A stretch of DNA of 64,000 nt from Chrysogorgia sp. JL179-B06. Its lineage: Eukaryota; Cnidaria; Anthozoa; Scleralcyonacea; Chrysogorgiidae. The stretch lies in NCBI GenBank assembly GCA_035772405.1, contig JAYKKM010000375.1, positions 528,501 through 592,500 on the forward strand, written 5' to 3'. The notes below the pieces were generated by a model that ran no database searches, had not been told where the DNA came from, and saw only the letters and a list, made by a program, of their open reading frames with translations. A program made the translations under genes and the position numbers. Positions 23,044 through 34,364 of this stretch are shown one piece after another (within the stretch, counting starts at the first letter, position 1; every line of letters begins with the position of its first letter).

Positions 23044-23633
23044 ATTTACATTGTTTTTTAACCCAATTTTTATTTACGAACGAGATTAATAAAATTTCAA
23101 AAATAAATAAGTTTTTAAATAAATATTATTTGGGTACATTTCCTGCAAATATTTTTCCTAAAAAAAATTTTTATCCCTCGTGTTGGATTTGGAATACGGA
23201 TGAAGCAGATCAAAACGGTCAACATTGGGTTGCTATATGGGTGGATAAAGAAAAACATATGTATTTTTTTGATAGTTTTGCAAAAGATGTATCGTTTTAT
23301 AAACGTGAATATTGGTATAATTATAGTGTAAAAAAAGATCTAACATTTCAATATATTCAAAGTAAACAATTACAATCCAAAAATACTGCCGTGTGTGGAA
23401 ATTGGAGTTTATTATATTTATACAATCAATGTCGTAATGAAATCGAAAATAGTAATAAACAAAAAATATTTAAAAATGAACGTATTAAAATAAAAAATTA
23501 TATTAAATTAAAAAAAAAAATAGAAACAATTTTGGGTAGTGTACTCGTGGGAATATATAATAAAAAATGTAAAAAAAATTGTAAGAGTAATAACAATCAG
23601 TCATGTTGTAGTTTTAATAATGCCAATTTTTAA
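23022..23633 (+). CDS. adenovirus-type cysteine protease, element A copy (intact)
   Basis: 203 aa from ATG 23022, overlapping P24 by 22 nt. It would cleave capsid and core precursors during virion maturation. Visible catalytic set, in the order of adenain-like (C5/C48 clan CE) proteases: His68 in GQHWVAIW, Asp84 in YFFDSFA, Gln118 in QSKNTAVCGNW and nucleophile Cys125, followed by the SLLYLYNQC helix. The C-terminus is Cys/Asn/Lys-rich (KKCKKNCKSNN). Length is typical of the family (about 200 aa). Copy B has a 2-bp deletion at the site equivalent to 23260. Confidence 0.93.
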   Translation: MATKKSMNLHCFLTQFLFTNEINKISKINKFLNKYYLGTFPANIFPKKNFYPSCWIWNTDEADQNGQHWVAIWVDKEKHMYFFDSFAKDVSFYKREYWYNYSVKKDLTFQYIQSKQLQSKNTAVCGNWSLLYLYNQCRNEIENSNKQKIFKNERIKIKNYIKLKKKIETILGSVLVGIYNKKCKKNCKSNNNQSCCSFNNANF

Positions 23634-23654
23634 TTAAACAAAAAATTAACTTAT

Positions 23655-23904
23655 TTACAGTGATTTTTTATTTTTATTTAACCAGCTGGGGTATGGGTCA
23701 AAACCGCTAAAATTATAACCTCCTTTTTGTTTTCTTTTTCGAATACCCCCTTTTTGTTTTCTTTTTCTTTTTCGATTACCAAATCCCAAATGATTTCCAA
23801 CTAACGATCCCAAAGGTCCAAAAAATATCTAGAACACTACCCCCTTTTTGTTTCTTTTTTCTAAGGATAATTCCCCTCCTGCTTCTATATCTTCTGCTTG
23901 CCAT
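23655..23904 (-). pseudogene. P25 basic protein with repeated QKGG motifs, element A copy, frameshifted
   Basis: From ATG 23904: an Arg-rich start (MASRRYRSRRG), KKKQKGG followed by hydrophobic VLDIF, then a Gly/Leu segment with GNHLGFGNR, then RKQKGGIRKRKQKGG and a Tyr/Phe tail ending near 23655. One extra A near 23826 shifts the frame after VLDIF. Three QKGG motifs in one short protein, each bordering a basic and a hydrophobic part, suggest a multi-cut core-protein precursor. Convergent with the protease gene and upstream of nothing recognisable but the ATPase. Confidence 0.65.
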
Positions 23905-24068
23905 GTTTTTTTAAAAACAAATTCATACACAATATACACACCCCATACTATATATACTTTTAAAAAAAACGATTTTCAACAACTCTTTTATTTTTTTAAC
24001 AAACATTTATTTTTCTTTTTACATTTATTAACAAATCATAGATTATCGTTGATTCATGTGGAAATACA

Positions 24069-25756
24069 CTCAGGCACATTAATGCCTGGGTCCCAGTCTC
24101 AAATGAAGCAAAATTAGCGAAATTATAACAAAAATCAGCAAAAAATGTAAAATGTAAGATTCTATTTCCATTTGTGTATTGGTCAACGTAATATAAGTCT
24201 ATGTTCAATATTGATTACTTTTGGTTACCATGGGAACCGATCACGTGACCATATTCATGAGAAGAAACCCCATGATAATAGATTTTCTTATTTTCGCTTC
24301 GCGGCAACCGAAATCTTTATCAAATGAATTGTAATTGTTGCTATATAATAACTACAGACATCAGCGTACATGAATCAAACTAGGACAGTTGTCCATTTGT
24401 GTTTGATATCCAGATATATGAAAATTAATTGTCTTAAGAGAACGTTGACACCACAAACGATGGCATAACATGATATTTCTAACGTAACAAGTTCACTGTC
24501 CTAATTTGGAGAACAAACTTTCATATATTTATAACACATCTGGAAACTAAAAGCTGCTGATTAAACCGATTTTACCCTGCCGCAAGTTGAACGAGTTTCA
24601 TGCGAGAAGAATATATGCGGTCCACCATTTACATCCTTGAGCCTACAGGTAAGTTCAGTTTAATTCAGCGGCGATCAGCTTTAATTTCGCTTGTTATTTC
24701 CATTGCGATGGCGTACAAAAACATCAGAGGCAATTTAAACAATTTTGATCGTGAATCCAAAGTTATCAAAACCATAACGCGGATTTATGCATGTCATTGC
24801 CAAAGAAAACTTTATATTTTAACAAGAAATGCATCGCGCAAATATGCACCAGCCTAGTCACTGTGTTATCTCTGACACATGAATAAGGCCATGACGCAAA
24901 TCCGCATACTTGAAATTTAGGCGCAATGTTTCAAAATACTTCATAGGGAAAGCATCGCAAGTTTATCCAGCACTGAAGTGTTTGTATAGTTAGTAGATGG
25001 TAATGAGTATAGAGTAATGGTCAATTCTGCTATTCTAGACGTTTTATTTAATAACTTGTCTGTTGATTTTTAGCAGCACGATAAACGATTCCAGATAACT
25101 CAAATCGTTCTAATGTTTATAAAGTCATTATTCGAGTTTCATCAAATGGTCAATAATATTATACAAACGGTAGATTTAAGTGTTTATGACGAGGTTTATA
25201 ATACATCGAGCAACGCATTGCTAGCTGGATGCGTGTAACAAGCATTTATATATATAGTGTAACTTGACAACATCGCACGCATAACTCAAATGCCATCCCA
25301 AATTAACAGTGAAATTGCTCTATGCTGAGATTTATATATGTTAGTCGTATGTAGCAGTGATCTATTTTATAAATTCTTACTGAATATATAATCTTTGCTC
25401 CATATTCATTTTTCAAACATGTGAATTTGTAATATTTGCGCTGTGGCAGACTGACATGTCGACTAGCCCAAAATTGTAAACAAACTGTAAATCCAAGAGA
25501 CAGGAAGGAGTCATGTTTCGTGAAGAAGGCAAAGCCATATGCTAACAATGCTAACAGGGATATTACGTTATAATAACAGGGATATTACGCAGTAAAAAGT
25601 TATACAAAGCACAAAGACAACCAGAACGCCTTATTAATAGACAGGAATACGCCTATAAGTTATAACACATTATGTTTGTAGCCACGCGCGCGCGGGTTTC
25701 TCGCGGGAAGTATGCTGACTAGAACGTGGAGGGAGACAGGCATTAATGTACCTGAG
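24069..25756. mobile_element. non-autonomous DNA transposon, copy 2 (1688 bp)
   Basis: Same element as 7409-9136, with ends CTCAGGCACATTAATG and its near complement, inserted in the 3' end of the ATPase gene with a 2-bp duplication CA (24067-24068 and 25757-25758). The empty site is at about 63290-63298 in element B. Compared with copy 1 it lacks about 42 bp near 25057 and one unit of the internal AACAGGGATATTACG repeat. The 85-codon open frame at 24600-24857 is not kept in copy 1 and is probably spurious. Confidence 0.9.
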
Positions 25757-26397
25757 CATTGTTTCTAATTCTACAATTTTCATACCCTTTCCTACAATTA
25801 TCAAATACCAAATAACCATAGGGTTTCTCATTAATTTCACTTAATACTTTATTAAATCTATTTCTATTAATTTTTTTATTATCACATATCGTATACATAT
25901 TATTATAATCGCTTAAATTTTTAAACATAACATAATATTGACTATTGACACGTAAATTTCGCAATTTACCATTACCATATGTTAAATTTTGACATGTAAA
26001 AATAACACTAATATTACGATGATGGACAGCTTGAGTTGCAATATTATCTATTCTTTCAAGATTTTCCTTTGATGATGTTGCAACTAACATGAGATCATCT
26101 AATATTATTAACGTATTTTCACGGGTATTCGTTTGTATATCAGTAATGCGGGGAATACCCTTTTGACAATCGATAAATTCAACACTAATATCTGTTTTTT
26201 CCGCAAGAACTTTTTCCATTTCAGCGTACAGAGGTTGATAAATTGAATATAAATAAACAATTTTAACAATTGTGGGTGTAATCATAATGTTAATATTTTT
26301 CAATAATTGTAATATCCAATATGTTTTCCCACTTTGGCTGGGACCGCATAACGTTAACATAAAAGGGTGTTGAAATGGTTAATGAAACATTGTTCAT
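25757..26397 (-). pseudogene. packaging ATPase, element A copy, frameshifted and transposon-interrupted
   Basis: FtsK/HerA-type DNA packaging ATPase. From ATG 26397, one extra base near 26379 shifts the frame at codon 7; from ATG 26360 the ATPase core is open: Walker A GPSQSGKT, Walker B TLIILDDLM and the downstream FTCQNLT sensor-like region. The last ~12 codons are cut off by the transposon at 25756; the original 3' end lies beyond it at about 24027-24068. Unlike copy B, Walker A is canonical here. Two bases separate it from the polymerase stop, so the two genes are probably co-transcribed. Confidence 0.88.
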
Positions 26398-26398
26398 T

Positions 26399-29300
26399 TC
26401 AGTTATCTAAAAATCCAAACGGAATCGTATTAAAATTATTTTTAACAACACGTTTATTAAATGTAAATGAAATTTTTTTTATTTCATCCTCAATAAAAAT
26501 ATGATTAAGTTTATCTTTACATATTTTATTGTGATATTTAATTTCGATGATCTGATCTTGATTTTTAACACATTGTGTCAAGGATATAAAAATTCAATTT
26601 TTCTTTTATTGTTTCATTTTTTAAAGTAAAACCTTTCACATGAATACATTCCTGATTTAAATTAGTTATATACGCGTAACATTTTGGACCCGTTGAACAA
26701 AAATTTGTTATCCATTCATTTTCATTTAATTCATTCGTTAAATCTCCTAAATAATTTCCCGTTTTAACATCAGTATAATTATTTTCATCAGATATATAAA
26801 TAACAGAATCTGTATCAAAATATAAAACGCGATCGTCTAATGTATCGAGTAACTCGTATAATTTCAAACGTGCATATGCAGTGACAAAACATGCAATGAT
26901 TATATTTCCCGTTTTTAGAGGTGTTGTTGCATCATCAATTTTTTCATATGTACAACGTAATAATGTTTCGTTTATAAATTCCATTGATGTTAATTTTTTA
27001 CTTTTATCATTGGCAATATTTAATAATTCTTCATAATCGTTTAAAAAACACACTTGTGTATTATTTTCGTTTTGGGCAAATTTTCCCCATAACGAATTTA
27101 AAAAGGTTTTTGCAATAGTTCTTAATCCGGGATTTTTCTCTATTTTGTCTTTATCTAAAAAAACATTTTCATTTTTTAAATAATCATTACAATACTGTTT
27201 ATTTGTATCATCATTTTTACTTCCATCTGCGTTCAAACAATCCGTAGGAATTCCTGAAGATTCTTGTTTGATTTTTAAAAATTGATTTACGTATTGTGAA
27301 AAAAATTTTTCTTTGCGTTCAAAATTATATATTTCGTAAAGAGCTATTATTTTATATCCCTTATCTATAGCAACATTAATCTCAACACTAGTCCAAGTAC
27401 CCGTTAAGTATCGATCGCTTTCATTATGTTCACATTTATTACATTTATTCACAGCACATTTATAACATAATGGAAATAATAATTTCCCATCTATTATAAC
27501 AGCTAAAACAGGAAAACAAATATTTTAAGGAGGTGAAATACAACATTTTACTAAACCAAATATGTCCTTGATTTTTATTTTATTACAATCTTCCCCCAGT
27601 AAAATAGTAGGATGACCCACAGGAAAATCATAATTTTTTTGTACATAAGGGTATAGCGATGTAAAATCTACATAACTTATTCGTTCGTTGGGTTTTGTTT
27701 CTTTAAATAAACATACGGGGAAGTTCGACCCCATATAATGCGTCCCGTGGTGTTAAAGGAGTAAACGGATAAAATTTTCTTTTCTTTTCAATTAATTGTT
27801 TCTGTGTATATATTTTTTCTTCTAAATAATCACATTCCCACATCTCGATTAAATTGTAACCGGCATTTTTTATTGTCCAAGAAAAACGTTGCGTATTTGC
27901 ATATAAATTACTAAATTTTTCGTTTGTAAGAACATTTAATGCATAGGGGTCAAAACATTTGGGACATCCGTGATAAAAACAACCATGAAATTGATATATC
28001 GTATCAATATAAAAACCGTCGACAAAACGTCCTAGAATTTTTTCTCCCCATTTTGTGAACAGATATATTCTAAATTTCCTCCTATTTCTCGATTAATTTC
28101 ATCTAACCAATCAATAGCAATTAAACTCTGTTTTACACATCCCCTATAGCCCGAAGCAGGAATAATTCCTACACAATTTTTAAAAAAAAAATTAAGTCTA
28201 TACACTTTCAAAGCTAAACTAGCAATCGTAATACAATTCTTTGCATAAAAGGGTGTAATATGACCCTATGGTGCCTATCATTGTAGAAAATTTAACACAT
28301 CCCTTTCTTAAAATATCTACATCACTACAACAATAATAATAAATCTCTTTACGAAATATATATTTCTCTTTTTTTTTTTTCTAAATACCATTTTTCAAAT
28401 TCCTTAAGTGTTGCTGTATTCATATGTTTCGTATCAAAAAATTTCCGATCTACAATTTCACCCTCATAAGTTAAATCGTAAAATTCATAAGGATGAAATC
28501 CCTTACATTCCCCTTGAAGATCCATTGCTTTTGGAATATCGGCTAATTTCATACTAAAAAAACAAATAACTATCGAGGATTCTAATATTTTGTTCTTTAA
28601 TTATTAAACTCATTATTTTAGTACCGTTCATTTATAGTATTCGGTATTATCTGTTTTATTTTCTAAAAAATATTTTAAAATAAAAATAGTATCAAATCTA
28701 CCCCCGTTATGAGCTATCGAAACGGAATTTTTTTGTTCAAACATAAATTCACATAAAGTTTCAATAACATTGTTATCAAAAATAAATTGTCTATTCCCAC
28801 AACAACTAACTTTTTCAATAGTATTATCGATAATTTCTTGATCCTTTTTTTCAAAAATTTTTGTTTTTTTAAATTCACTATGTTGACATTTTTTACATAC
28901 CTTTTGGACGATACAATAAAACGGTACGAGCAATTTAGTTTCGGTTACTTTTGTTTCAAACTCAAAAAAAAATAAAGTGGGTTCACTTTCTTTCCCCTTG
29001 TTATATTCAAGTGAAAGGGGTTTCACATAACAAAAATGAGGTTGTTTCATGTATTTATCACAATGAAAACAAAATCGTTTGCTACAATCATGTTTAACTG
29101 TTTTATTAGAAAAAATGAAAAAGAATCGCGGACAAATTTTGTTACAGGTTTTACAAAATAAATAATATTGAAACGGTGTTAAACGATCATAATTATTTTG
29201 AGAGGGTTTAAAAATTTTATTTGTTAAATGATTTGTAAAACAATTTTCATCATAAAAAATTATATCACAACGACTACAAATAAGTTTATTATTTTTATCT

Positions 29301-30460
29301 TTACACTTATTCGGATATTTATAACATCGTAAACAAGTTAAGTTATTTGTAGTACATAGGTGGTTATCGATATATTCATGGCGTGTAAAATAACTCATAC
29401 ATTTAACACAAAAAGAACTGGTGTTAAGTTTAGAAAATGCCTTTATACTTAAGACTACATCGTAATTATTATTATTTAACCATAAACATACAATTTCATT
29501 AGTTAATTTAATAAGATTACCTTCACTATCAGTTCGTGAATCATAAATTATATTATCGGAATGAGTGTCAGCATACACTAACAAATCAACACCCTGTTTT
29601 TTAAAATAATTATTATATACTAACTCAAACTGTGTGGCATCAACATTACCCTCGGGTATCCCACATTCCCGATATACATTTCGAATTTCTTCACACGTAA
29701 ATAAATCATCCACGGGTTTATTGGGTTTTCTTTTCATTATAAAATATTTATCGTCTTGTTGTGAAAATGATAAACCTACTAATATTGCTAAAGCAAAACA
29801 GCAATCTTTCACTGTACGAAATAATACATGGCTAAGAATATAAAATACACCCGTGCGAAATTTACGGCCATATTTTTTTACATACATATTACTTTTCACA
29901 CCGCCTTTATCTGTAGCATTTCCCTTATTCAAACTATTATAAATACTTTTTTTCCTTAATACACTATTTTTTTTTTTATTTGTACTTATTCCTGCGGGAA
30001 AAGTTTGAACTATTACCTTACTATTCCAACCATTAGCTATTATTTCTTTATTACTCTGCATAAATATTTCTATAATATTTAAGAAATATTTAACGTCAAA
30101 GTCTTTCACGGGTAAAACGGTTGTAGAGAAAAAACTTTTTGGCGTATTACTAAAGATAAATCTAACATAATCGTCATCACTTTTTACACTTGCCCGCGCA
30201 ATGTTAATTAAATAAGAAAAAACCAACGATAACGATTGAATAAAACTAATAAAATTAACCGTTTTTTCCCGTGAAACATCCAAAGAAAAATGTTGTTCAG
30301 TGACTTTAAATTTTTCTCTACTAATAGTTTCTATATGATTAACAGAAAAATAATCGTCTATTTTTTCATTTTTCTTACTTTCTTTTTTCTTATTAAATAA
30401 ACTTACAATTTTATCTATATCTTTTTGACTATATTTTAATTTTTTCTGATCATCATTCAT
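26399..30460 (-). pseudogene. protein-primed family B DNA polymerase, element A copy, disrupted
   Basis: About 1350 codons from ATG 30460 to TGA 26399. N-terminal ~400 residues are of unknown type with a Cys-rich zinc-finger-like region (CVKCMSYF, CLRCYKYP, CSRCD, CKTCNKIC, CFHCDKY). Exonuclease motifs follow: I reads FFEFETK, where C reads DFETK, and II reads IAHNGGRFDTIF. Then FYHGC, motif A YVDFTSLYPYV, motif B TFLNSLWGKFAQ and motif C YFDTDSV. Breaks: frameshifts near 28625, 28345 and 27740, a TAA at 27525 where C has CAA, and a frameshift near 26590. The gene overlaps P26 upstream and replicates the element by protein priming in this family. Confidence 0.92.
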
Positions 30461-30623
30461 CTTCTTTTTTTTTTCTAAAACAAGAAAAACACGCCGTTTT
30501 ATTTTTATTTATGTTTTCATCTTCTCCATCAACACGATCAATAGTAACATCGTATGAATCCTGTATATTAATACAAGTCAACGTAACTATAGGAGGGATT
30601 TTTTTTGATAATAAAGAACCCAT
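30453..30623 (-). CDS. P26 small MG-protein upstream of polymerase, element A copy
   Basis: 56 aa starting MGSLLSKK and ending with CFSCFRKKKEDE. The N-terminus fits an N-myristoylation consensus (Gly2, Ser6), and the C-terminus has two Cys next to a basic cluster; both are preserved in diverged copy C (MGNWMG ... CISCLRRRKE, though position 6 there is Gly). The stop TGA lies inside the polymerase start (ATGAATGA). It may be a lipid-anchored membrane protein, by inference. Translation of the polymerase may depend on this overlap. Confidence 0.6.
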   Translation of the reverse strand: MGSLLSKKIPPIVTLTCINIQDSYDVTIDRVDGEDENINKNKTACFSCFRKKKEDE

Positions 30624-30667
30624 TTAAAAAAAACTAAAACAAAAAAAAGAGAGTAAAGAGAGTAAAT

Positions 30668-30964
30668 ATGAGTGAAATTGTTTATATTGAAATTTATTTA
30701 CAATCGTCTAATTTACCTTATATCGGATATGAAATTCAAGATAATGATCCTTCAATATTATTTACGCCGTATCTTTTAAACGAATGTTTACTAAATTTTA
30801 CAGAAGATAAAGAAAAGATAATTTTAAAATAAAGAATAACAGAATTAAATAAAGACATATATAACTGCCCCGAAGATATTATCTATAAAGTAGATTGTTT
30901 GGTAAAATTTATTCAGAGACATGAAAAAAATAATGATTATTTAGGAATAAAAACTATATTTTAA
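30668..30964 (+). pseudogene. P27 unknown protein, element A copy with internal stop
   Basis: 99-codon frame from ATG 30668 with a TAA at 30830-30832; after it the frame continues in phase to 30964. It matches intact copy C protein at 43368-43688 (MxExxxIEIYLQ, IxYExxDNDxxxLFxP, CLLNFTED, YLGIKTIF). Divergently transcribed from P26. Function unknown. Confidence 0.65.
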
Positions 30965-30969
30965 AAAAA

Positions 30970-31521
30970 ATGGTAAGAGTTAAGTTACCTCGAAAAAAAA
31001 GACGCAATGATAAATCTCAAAGTATACGTCACGTTCTTCAATGTAGAAGTAAATCCTTAAAAAAAATAAGATGTCGTAAACGAACAGCAAAAACAAAAAA
31101 ATGTTTGATTTATTTAGCAAAACAAAATAACTTACGTATCAAGAAATCAACGATCCCCAATGCGGGTGAAGGATTATTTGCTTGGAAAAAAACTTTTAAA
31201 CCCGATGGTAATATTTCTTATTACACGGGTCAAAAAACAACACAGGTCAAATTGGATCGTAAATATGGTAAAAACACTAATGCTGTATATAGTATTTGTA
31301 ACGATACAAACACTTGTATCGATGCTTATTTGACAACTCACGCCGCAGCACGTTATGCGAATAATGGGAATACCGGTTCTATATATAAAAATAATTTCGA
31401 TTTTGTTTACGACCCCAATAATAAATAAATGTATTTAGAAAGTATAAAACATATAAAAGCCCATGAAGAAATTTTTGCAGAATATGGTGATAACTATTGG
31501 CAGAGAAAACAACCTTCATAA
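30970..31521 (+). pseudogene. SET-domain protein, element A copy with one internal stop
   Basis: 184-codon gene from ATG 30970. The first ~50 residues are basic and Cys-containing (RKRTAKTKKCL), then a SET domain: AGEGLFAWKKTF, ISYYTGQKT, AARYANNG and, after an in-frame TAA at 31426-31428, EIFAEYGDNYW. These correspond to the GxGLFA entry, the AR(F/Y)xNx substrate/AdoMet motif and the ExxxxYG motif of SET lysine methyltransferases. It could methylate host or viral histone-like proteins, by inference. It follows P27 by 5 nt. Confidence 0.8.
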
Positions 31522-31523
31522 CA

Positions 31524-31807
31524 ATGGTAGGAAGAATAAAAGAATTACGGGGTGGTGATTTTAAGGGGAAAAAAAGGCAACGTGGAGGTATTTTTCAAGG
31601 GAAAAAAAGGCAACGTGGAGGACATAAAACAGTCAATAAATACGGCAAACTTTTTATAAACGATTTTAAAAAAGAGCTTAAAAAAAAGCTAATGTAGTAA
31701 AAATTATTGCAAAACTAGGAACGAAAAAAATCAAAAGACATTTTCAAAAAGGAGGACTTGTATATCATAAACCCAGAAACCATGTTGAAAAGTTTTTAAT
31801 GTATTAA
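31524..31807 (+). pseudogene. P28 basic protein with RGG/KGG motifs, element A copy, late frameshift
   Basis: From ATG 31524: LRGGDF, then two copies of GKKRQRGG (residues about 17-33), then a Lys-rich middle, with one extra A near 31690 shifting the frame before HFQKGGLVYHKPRNH. LRGG fits the adenovirus-type protease consensus (Leu-X-Gly-Gly). In fragment C the equivalent region is joined in frame to the SET protein. Probably a protease-processed core or DNA-binding protein, by inference. Confidence 0.65.
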
Positions 31808-31909
31808 TTTTTTAAAAATAAAAACACATTCAGTGTATTATTTCGTCACATAAGAGGTTATTGTCCATTGAATATTTTTCTACATTACAAGCTCTTATTT
31901 CATTAAAAT

Positions 31910-32419
31910 TTACACTGATGAAATTAGGGTAATCCACATTACATTTGCATTCCCCTTTACATTTTTACAAGTGTATTTTATAGTTTTATTATAAACAAAA
32001 AAATCATATAATGCTATAATACTCCTAAAGCACTCATAACTAAAACAATGTTTTCTATCATAATCTAGTATCTTTAAATATTCTCCAATTCCTTTGTCGT
32101 TGATATGTGGGGATAGGTCATCATTCCATGCTTCACATATTTTACGAAGAAATTCATAACATTCTTCTGGAATATCGTGTTCCTCTTGATGTATAATATA
32201 CATTTTGGGATTTTTTGAACATTCTACTTCCAGTATAAATTTATACCGCAAATATGCTTCATAATCAGCTATAGATATTAGTAGATGATATCTTGATTTT
32301 TCAATTTCCACACTTCCTACTAATTGCCAAAAAAAAACGGATTCCACATAACTATATTGTGTAAAATCATGATAAATCTTATATCCCTCTTGATTTTGTA
32401 CTCGCTGAAACATAGCCAT
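31910..32419 (-). CDS. P29 unknown protein, element A
   Basis: 169 aa from ATG 32419, with a minus-strand TATATAAA box at 32449-32456, 30 nt upstream. Rich in Tyr/Phe/Glu, with scattered Cys (HCFSYECF). A diverged, broken relative lies in fragment C at 41866-42476. No domain recognised. Confidence 0.7.
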   Translation of the reverse strand: MAMFQRVQNQEGYKIYHDFTQYSYVESVFFWQLVGSVEIEKSRYHLLISIADYEAYLRYKFILEVECSKNPKMYIIHQEEHDIPEECYEFLRKICEAWNDDLSPHINDKGIGEYLKILDYDRKHCFSYECFRSIIALYDFFVYNKTIKYTCKNVKGNANVMWITLISSV

Positions 32420-32465
32420 GACACGTACCCCTCTTTGATAAAACGATCTTTATATATACCCATAT

Positions 32466-33146
32466 CTACGTATATCCATCAGAATAAACAATAGAAATAT
32501 CGTATTCAGTATAGGGTTTATCAGCTTCACCCGTTTTAATACCATATTTATAAAAAAAATGATCATCTATAAATTGAATGTTTTGAATCAAAATAAAATC
32601 TTGGTCAGCAGGTAAATTATAAGCTAAATCTACAAAACGTTTATCATCGTTAAAGAAATTTTGCTCAGGATCAATAAACAATTCATTAGGGCTAAAATAG
32701 GGTTTACTAGGTTTTCCAATATATGCTCCCAATTCACCCTGTTCGAATATCTCTTTTTTAACTTGAACAATACTCCATCCTAATGCATCGTAATATTTTT
32801 CTCCAATATTATTTTTAATTTTTACATCAATACTATGAATTATTTTTCGTTTATACCAATTTTTTTTTCTTGCTTCTAATTCTCCCGTACGATAATTCTG
32901 TTTATCTGTTTGATATTTTCTATTGTCACTAAATGTCAATGAAAAATCAGTAAATGGACCTGGAGCACGAATATTTGTTTTAATTTTATAACCGTTAAGA
33001 AAACTCGTTGGTATTACACCAAGTATCCAAGGAACTTCTTGAAACTCATATAAATTTGCTGCTGATTTTAAAGCAACTGTCGCGAATTTTCTTGGATGAT
33101 AAAGCCAAAAACGTTCATTATAATGGATGATTTTTTTCTGACTCAT
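32466..33146 (-). CDS. P30 unknown protein, element A
   Basis: 226 aa from ATG 33146 (MSQKKIIHYNERFWLYHPRKF); the frame is open five codons further upstream but only from TTG. Beta-rich looking, with many Tyr/Phe/Lys and motifs such as PGPFTDFSLTFSDNRKY and PYTEYDISIVYSDGY. It lies 46 nt beyond P29 and is absent from fragment C, where the neighbouring genes adjoin directly. No family recognised; not one of the small family proteins. Confidence 0.7.
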   Translation of the reverse strand: MSQKKIIHYNERFWLYHPRKFATVALKSAANLYEFQEVPWILGVIPTSFLNGYKIKTNIRAPGPFTDFSLTFSDNRKYQTDKQNYRTGELEARKKNWYKRKIIHSIDVKIKNNIGEKYYDALGWSIVQVKKEIFEQGELGAYIGKPSKPYFSPNELFIDPEQNFFNDDKRFVDLAYNLPADQDFILIQNIQFIDDHFFYKYGIKTGEADKPYTEYDISIVYSDGYT

Positions 33147-33520
33147 TTTAATGCGTTCCAATAAGACAAATATAAATAAGAACGTTTTATTTATACTATA
33201 CGTATAATGATATCATTTTTTATATATTTAAATGTACAAAGAGTTTCTATGATCATCTTATTTTTTTTAAAACTTCTCTCTCCTTCTATTTTTACAAAAA
33301 TTATGTTTTTGACAACATGTACTTCATTAACAAAATAATAACGTTCTAATGTACGTTTTATTTTTAAAATATAAACATTTCTTAAATGTACTTTTGATAA
33401 TTTTTTAAACAATCTTTGTGTTTCTAAAAATAAAAGGAAAATACATTCAATATTTTTTTTAAATCAAAAGATACTAGTGTATTTTTTTATTTAGTAAAAA
33501 TGTTCAGGAGAGAATAAATT

Positions 33521-34351
33521 TTAAAAATTAAATTCCTTATCATACATAGCCAGTACCGATCGTTCATTATCCCCATCTTCTAATTTACGAAACAAACATG
33601 CAGCAAATAAAAGACATTCAAACAAACTACAATGATATAATAAACATGTGGGTTCACTAGTATGATACCAACAATTTCTTGGTTTAAGATTATAAAACGA
33701 AAGTAAATAATCGTACTTCTCAATTCCAAAATATTCAAGATTAACACAATGTAAAATAGTTTTTTCTTGAAGTGTTTTAACTAACGACGATTCTTTATCA
33801 CCAACTTTATACCCGATAATAGCATTCGGGGGAAAAACATTACGAAATAAATAACTTAATCTATTTATAAGTACACTTTGACTAAAATAATCTCTTGATT
33901 TTTTTTCAGATAAATAGTCTAAACCATGACATCGATATTGATAGTAGACAGTAGACCGTTCCCTTCGAGTTAGTTCTTTGTAGGGTTTTAACTTCCCATC
34001 ATAACAATGATAAATAAAATACTTCTTCGTTTGAAGTTCAAGAAGAGTTACTTCACGATAACTGGGTCTCTCTCCCTTAAACTGGTAACATTCACAATCC
34101 ATTATATGTGTGATATGCGATAAAAATAATTTCTGTCGTTCTTGGGATATTTCTTCTTTACATTTGTTTAATGCACAATTATATTTACCCGCATACAACT
34201 CTTCGATAGTCGTCCCTTCAGATTCTTCCTGGGGTTTTGTCTCTAACGGGATGTAGTCATCTACTTCTTTAATTTCGCTGTTCACGGTGTCTAATCTTTT
34301 TGCCATCTCTCTCTCTCCTACACTCAGACTGATATTAATTATTTTTGACAT
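33521..34351 (-). CDS. P31 unknown Cys-rich protein, element A
   Basis: Open for 276 codons from ATG 34351, but a TATA-like TTATAAAA sits only 6 nt upstream, so the ATG at 34306 (MAKRLDTVN) about 51 nt downstream of the box is the likelier start. The N-terminal half is charged (KEVDDYIPLETKPQEESEG); the C-terminal ~100 residues contain HCVNLEYFGIEKYD and a Cys/His cluster (CWYHTSEPTCLLYHCSLFECLLFAAC). That C-terminal domain is repeated in diverged form at 41567-41843 in fragment C. The position between the divergent control region (34365-34799) and P30 suggests early expression, by inference. Confidence 0.65.
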   Translation of the reverse strand: MSKIINISLSVGEREMAKRLDTVNSEIKEVDDYIPLETKPQEESEGTTIEELYAGKYNCALNKCKEEISQERQKLFLSHITHIMDCECYQFKGERPSYREVTLLELQTKKYFIYHCYDGKLKPYKELTRRERSTVYYQYRCHGLDYLSEKKSRDYFSQSVLINRLSYLFRNVFPPNAIIGYKVGDKESSLVKTLQEKTILHCVNLEYFGIEKYDYLLSFYNLKPRNCWYHTSEPTCLLYHCSLFECLLFAACLFRKLEDGDNERSVLAMYDKEFNF

Positions 34352-34364
34352 CGGATTTTATAAT

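Noticed and set aside
24600..24857. 85-codon frame inside transposon copy 2
   Set aside because: It is disrupted in transposon copy 1, which is otherwise nearly identical, and resembles no transposase.
33191..33412. 73-codon minus-strand frame between P30 and P31
   Set aside because: No ATG at its start (TTG only), no counterpart in fragment C and no motif; possibly a decayed gene but not supportable.
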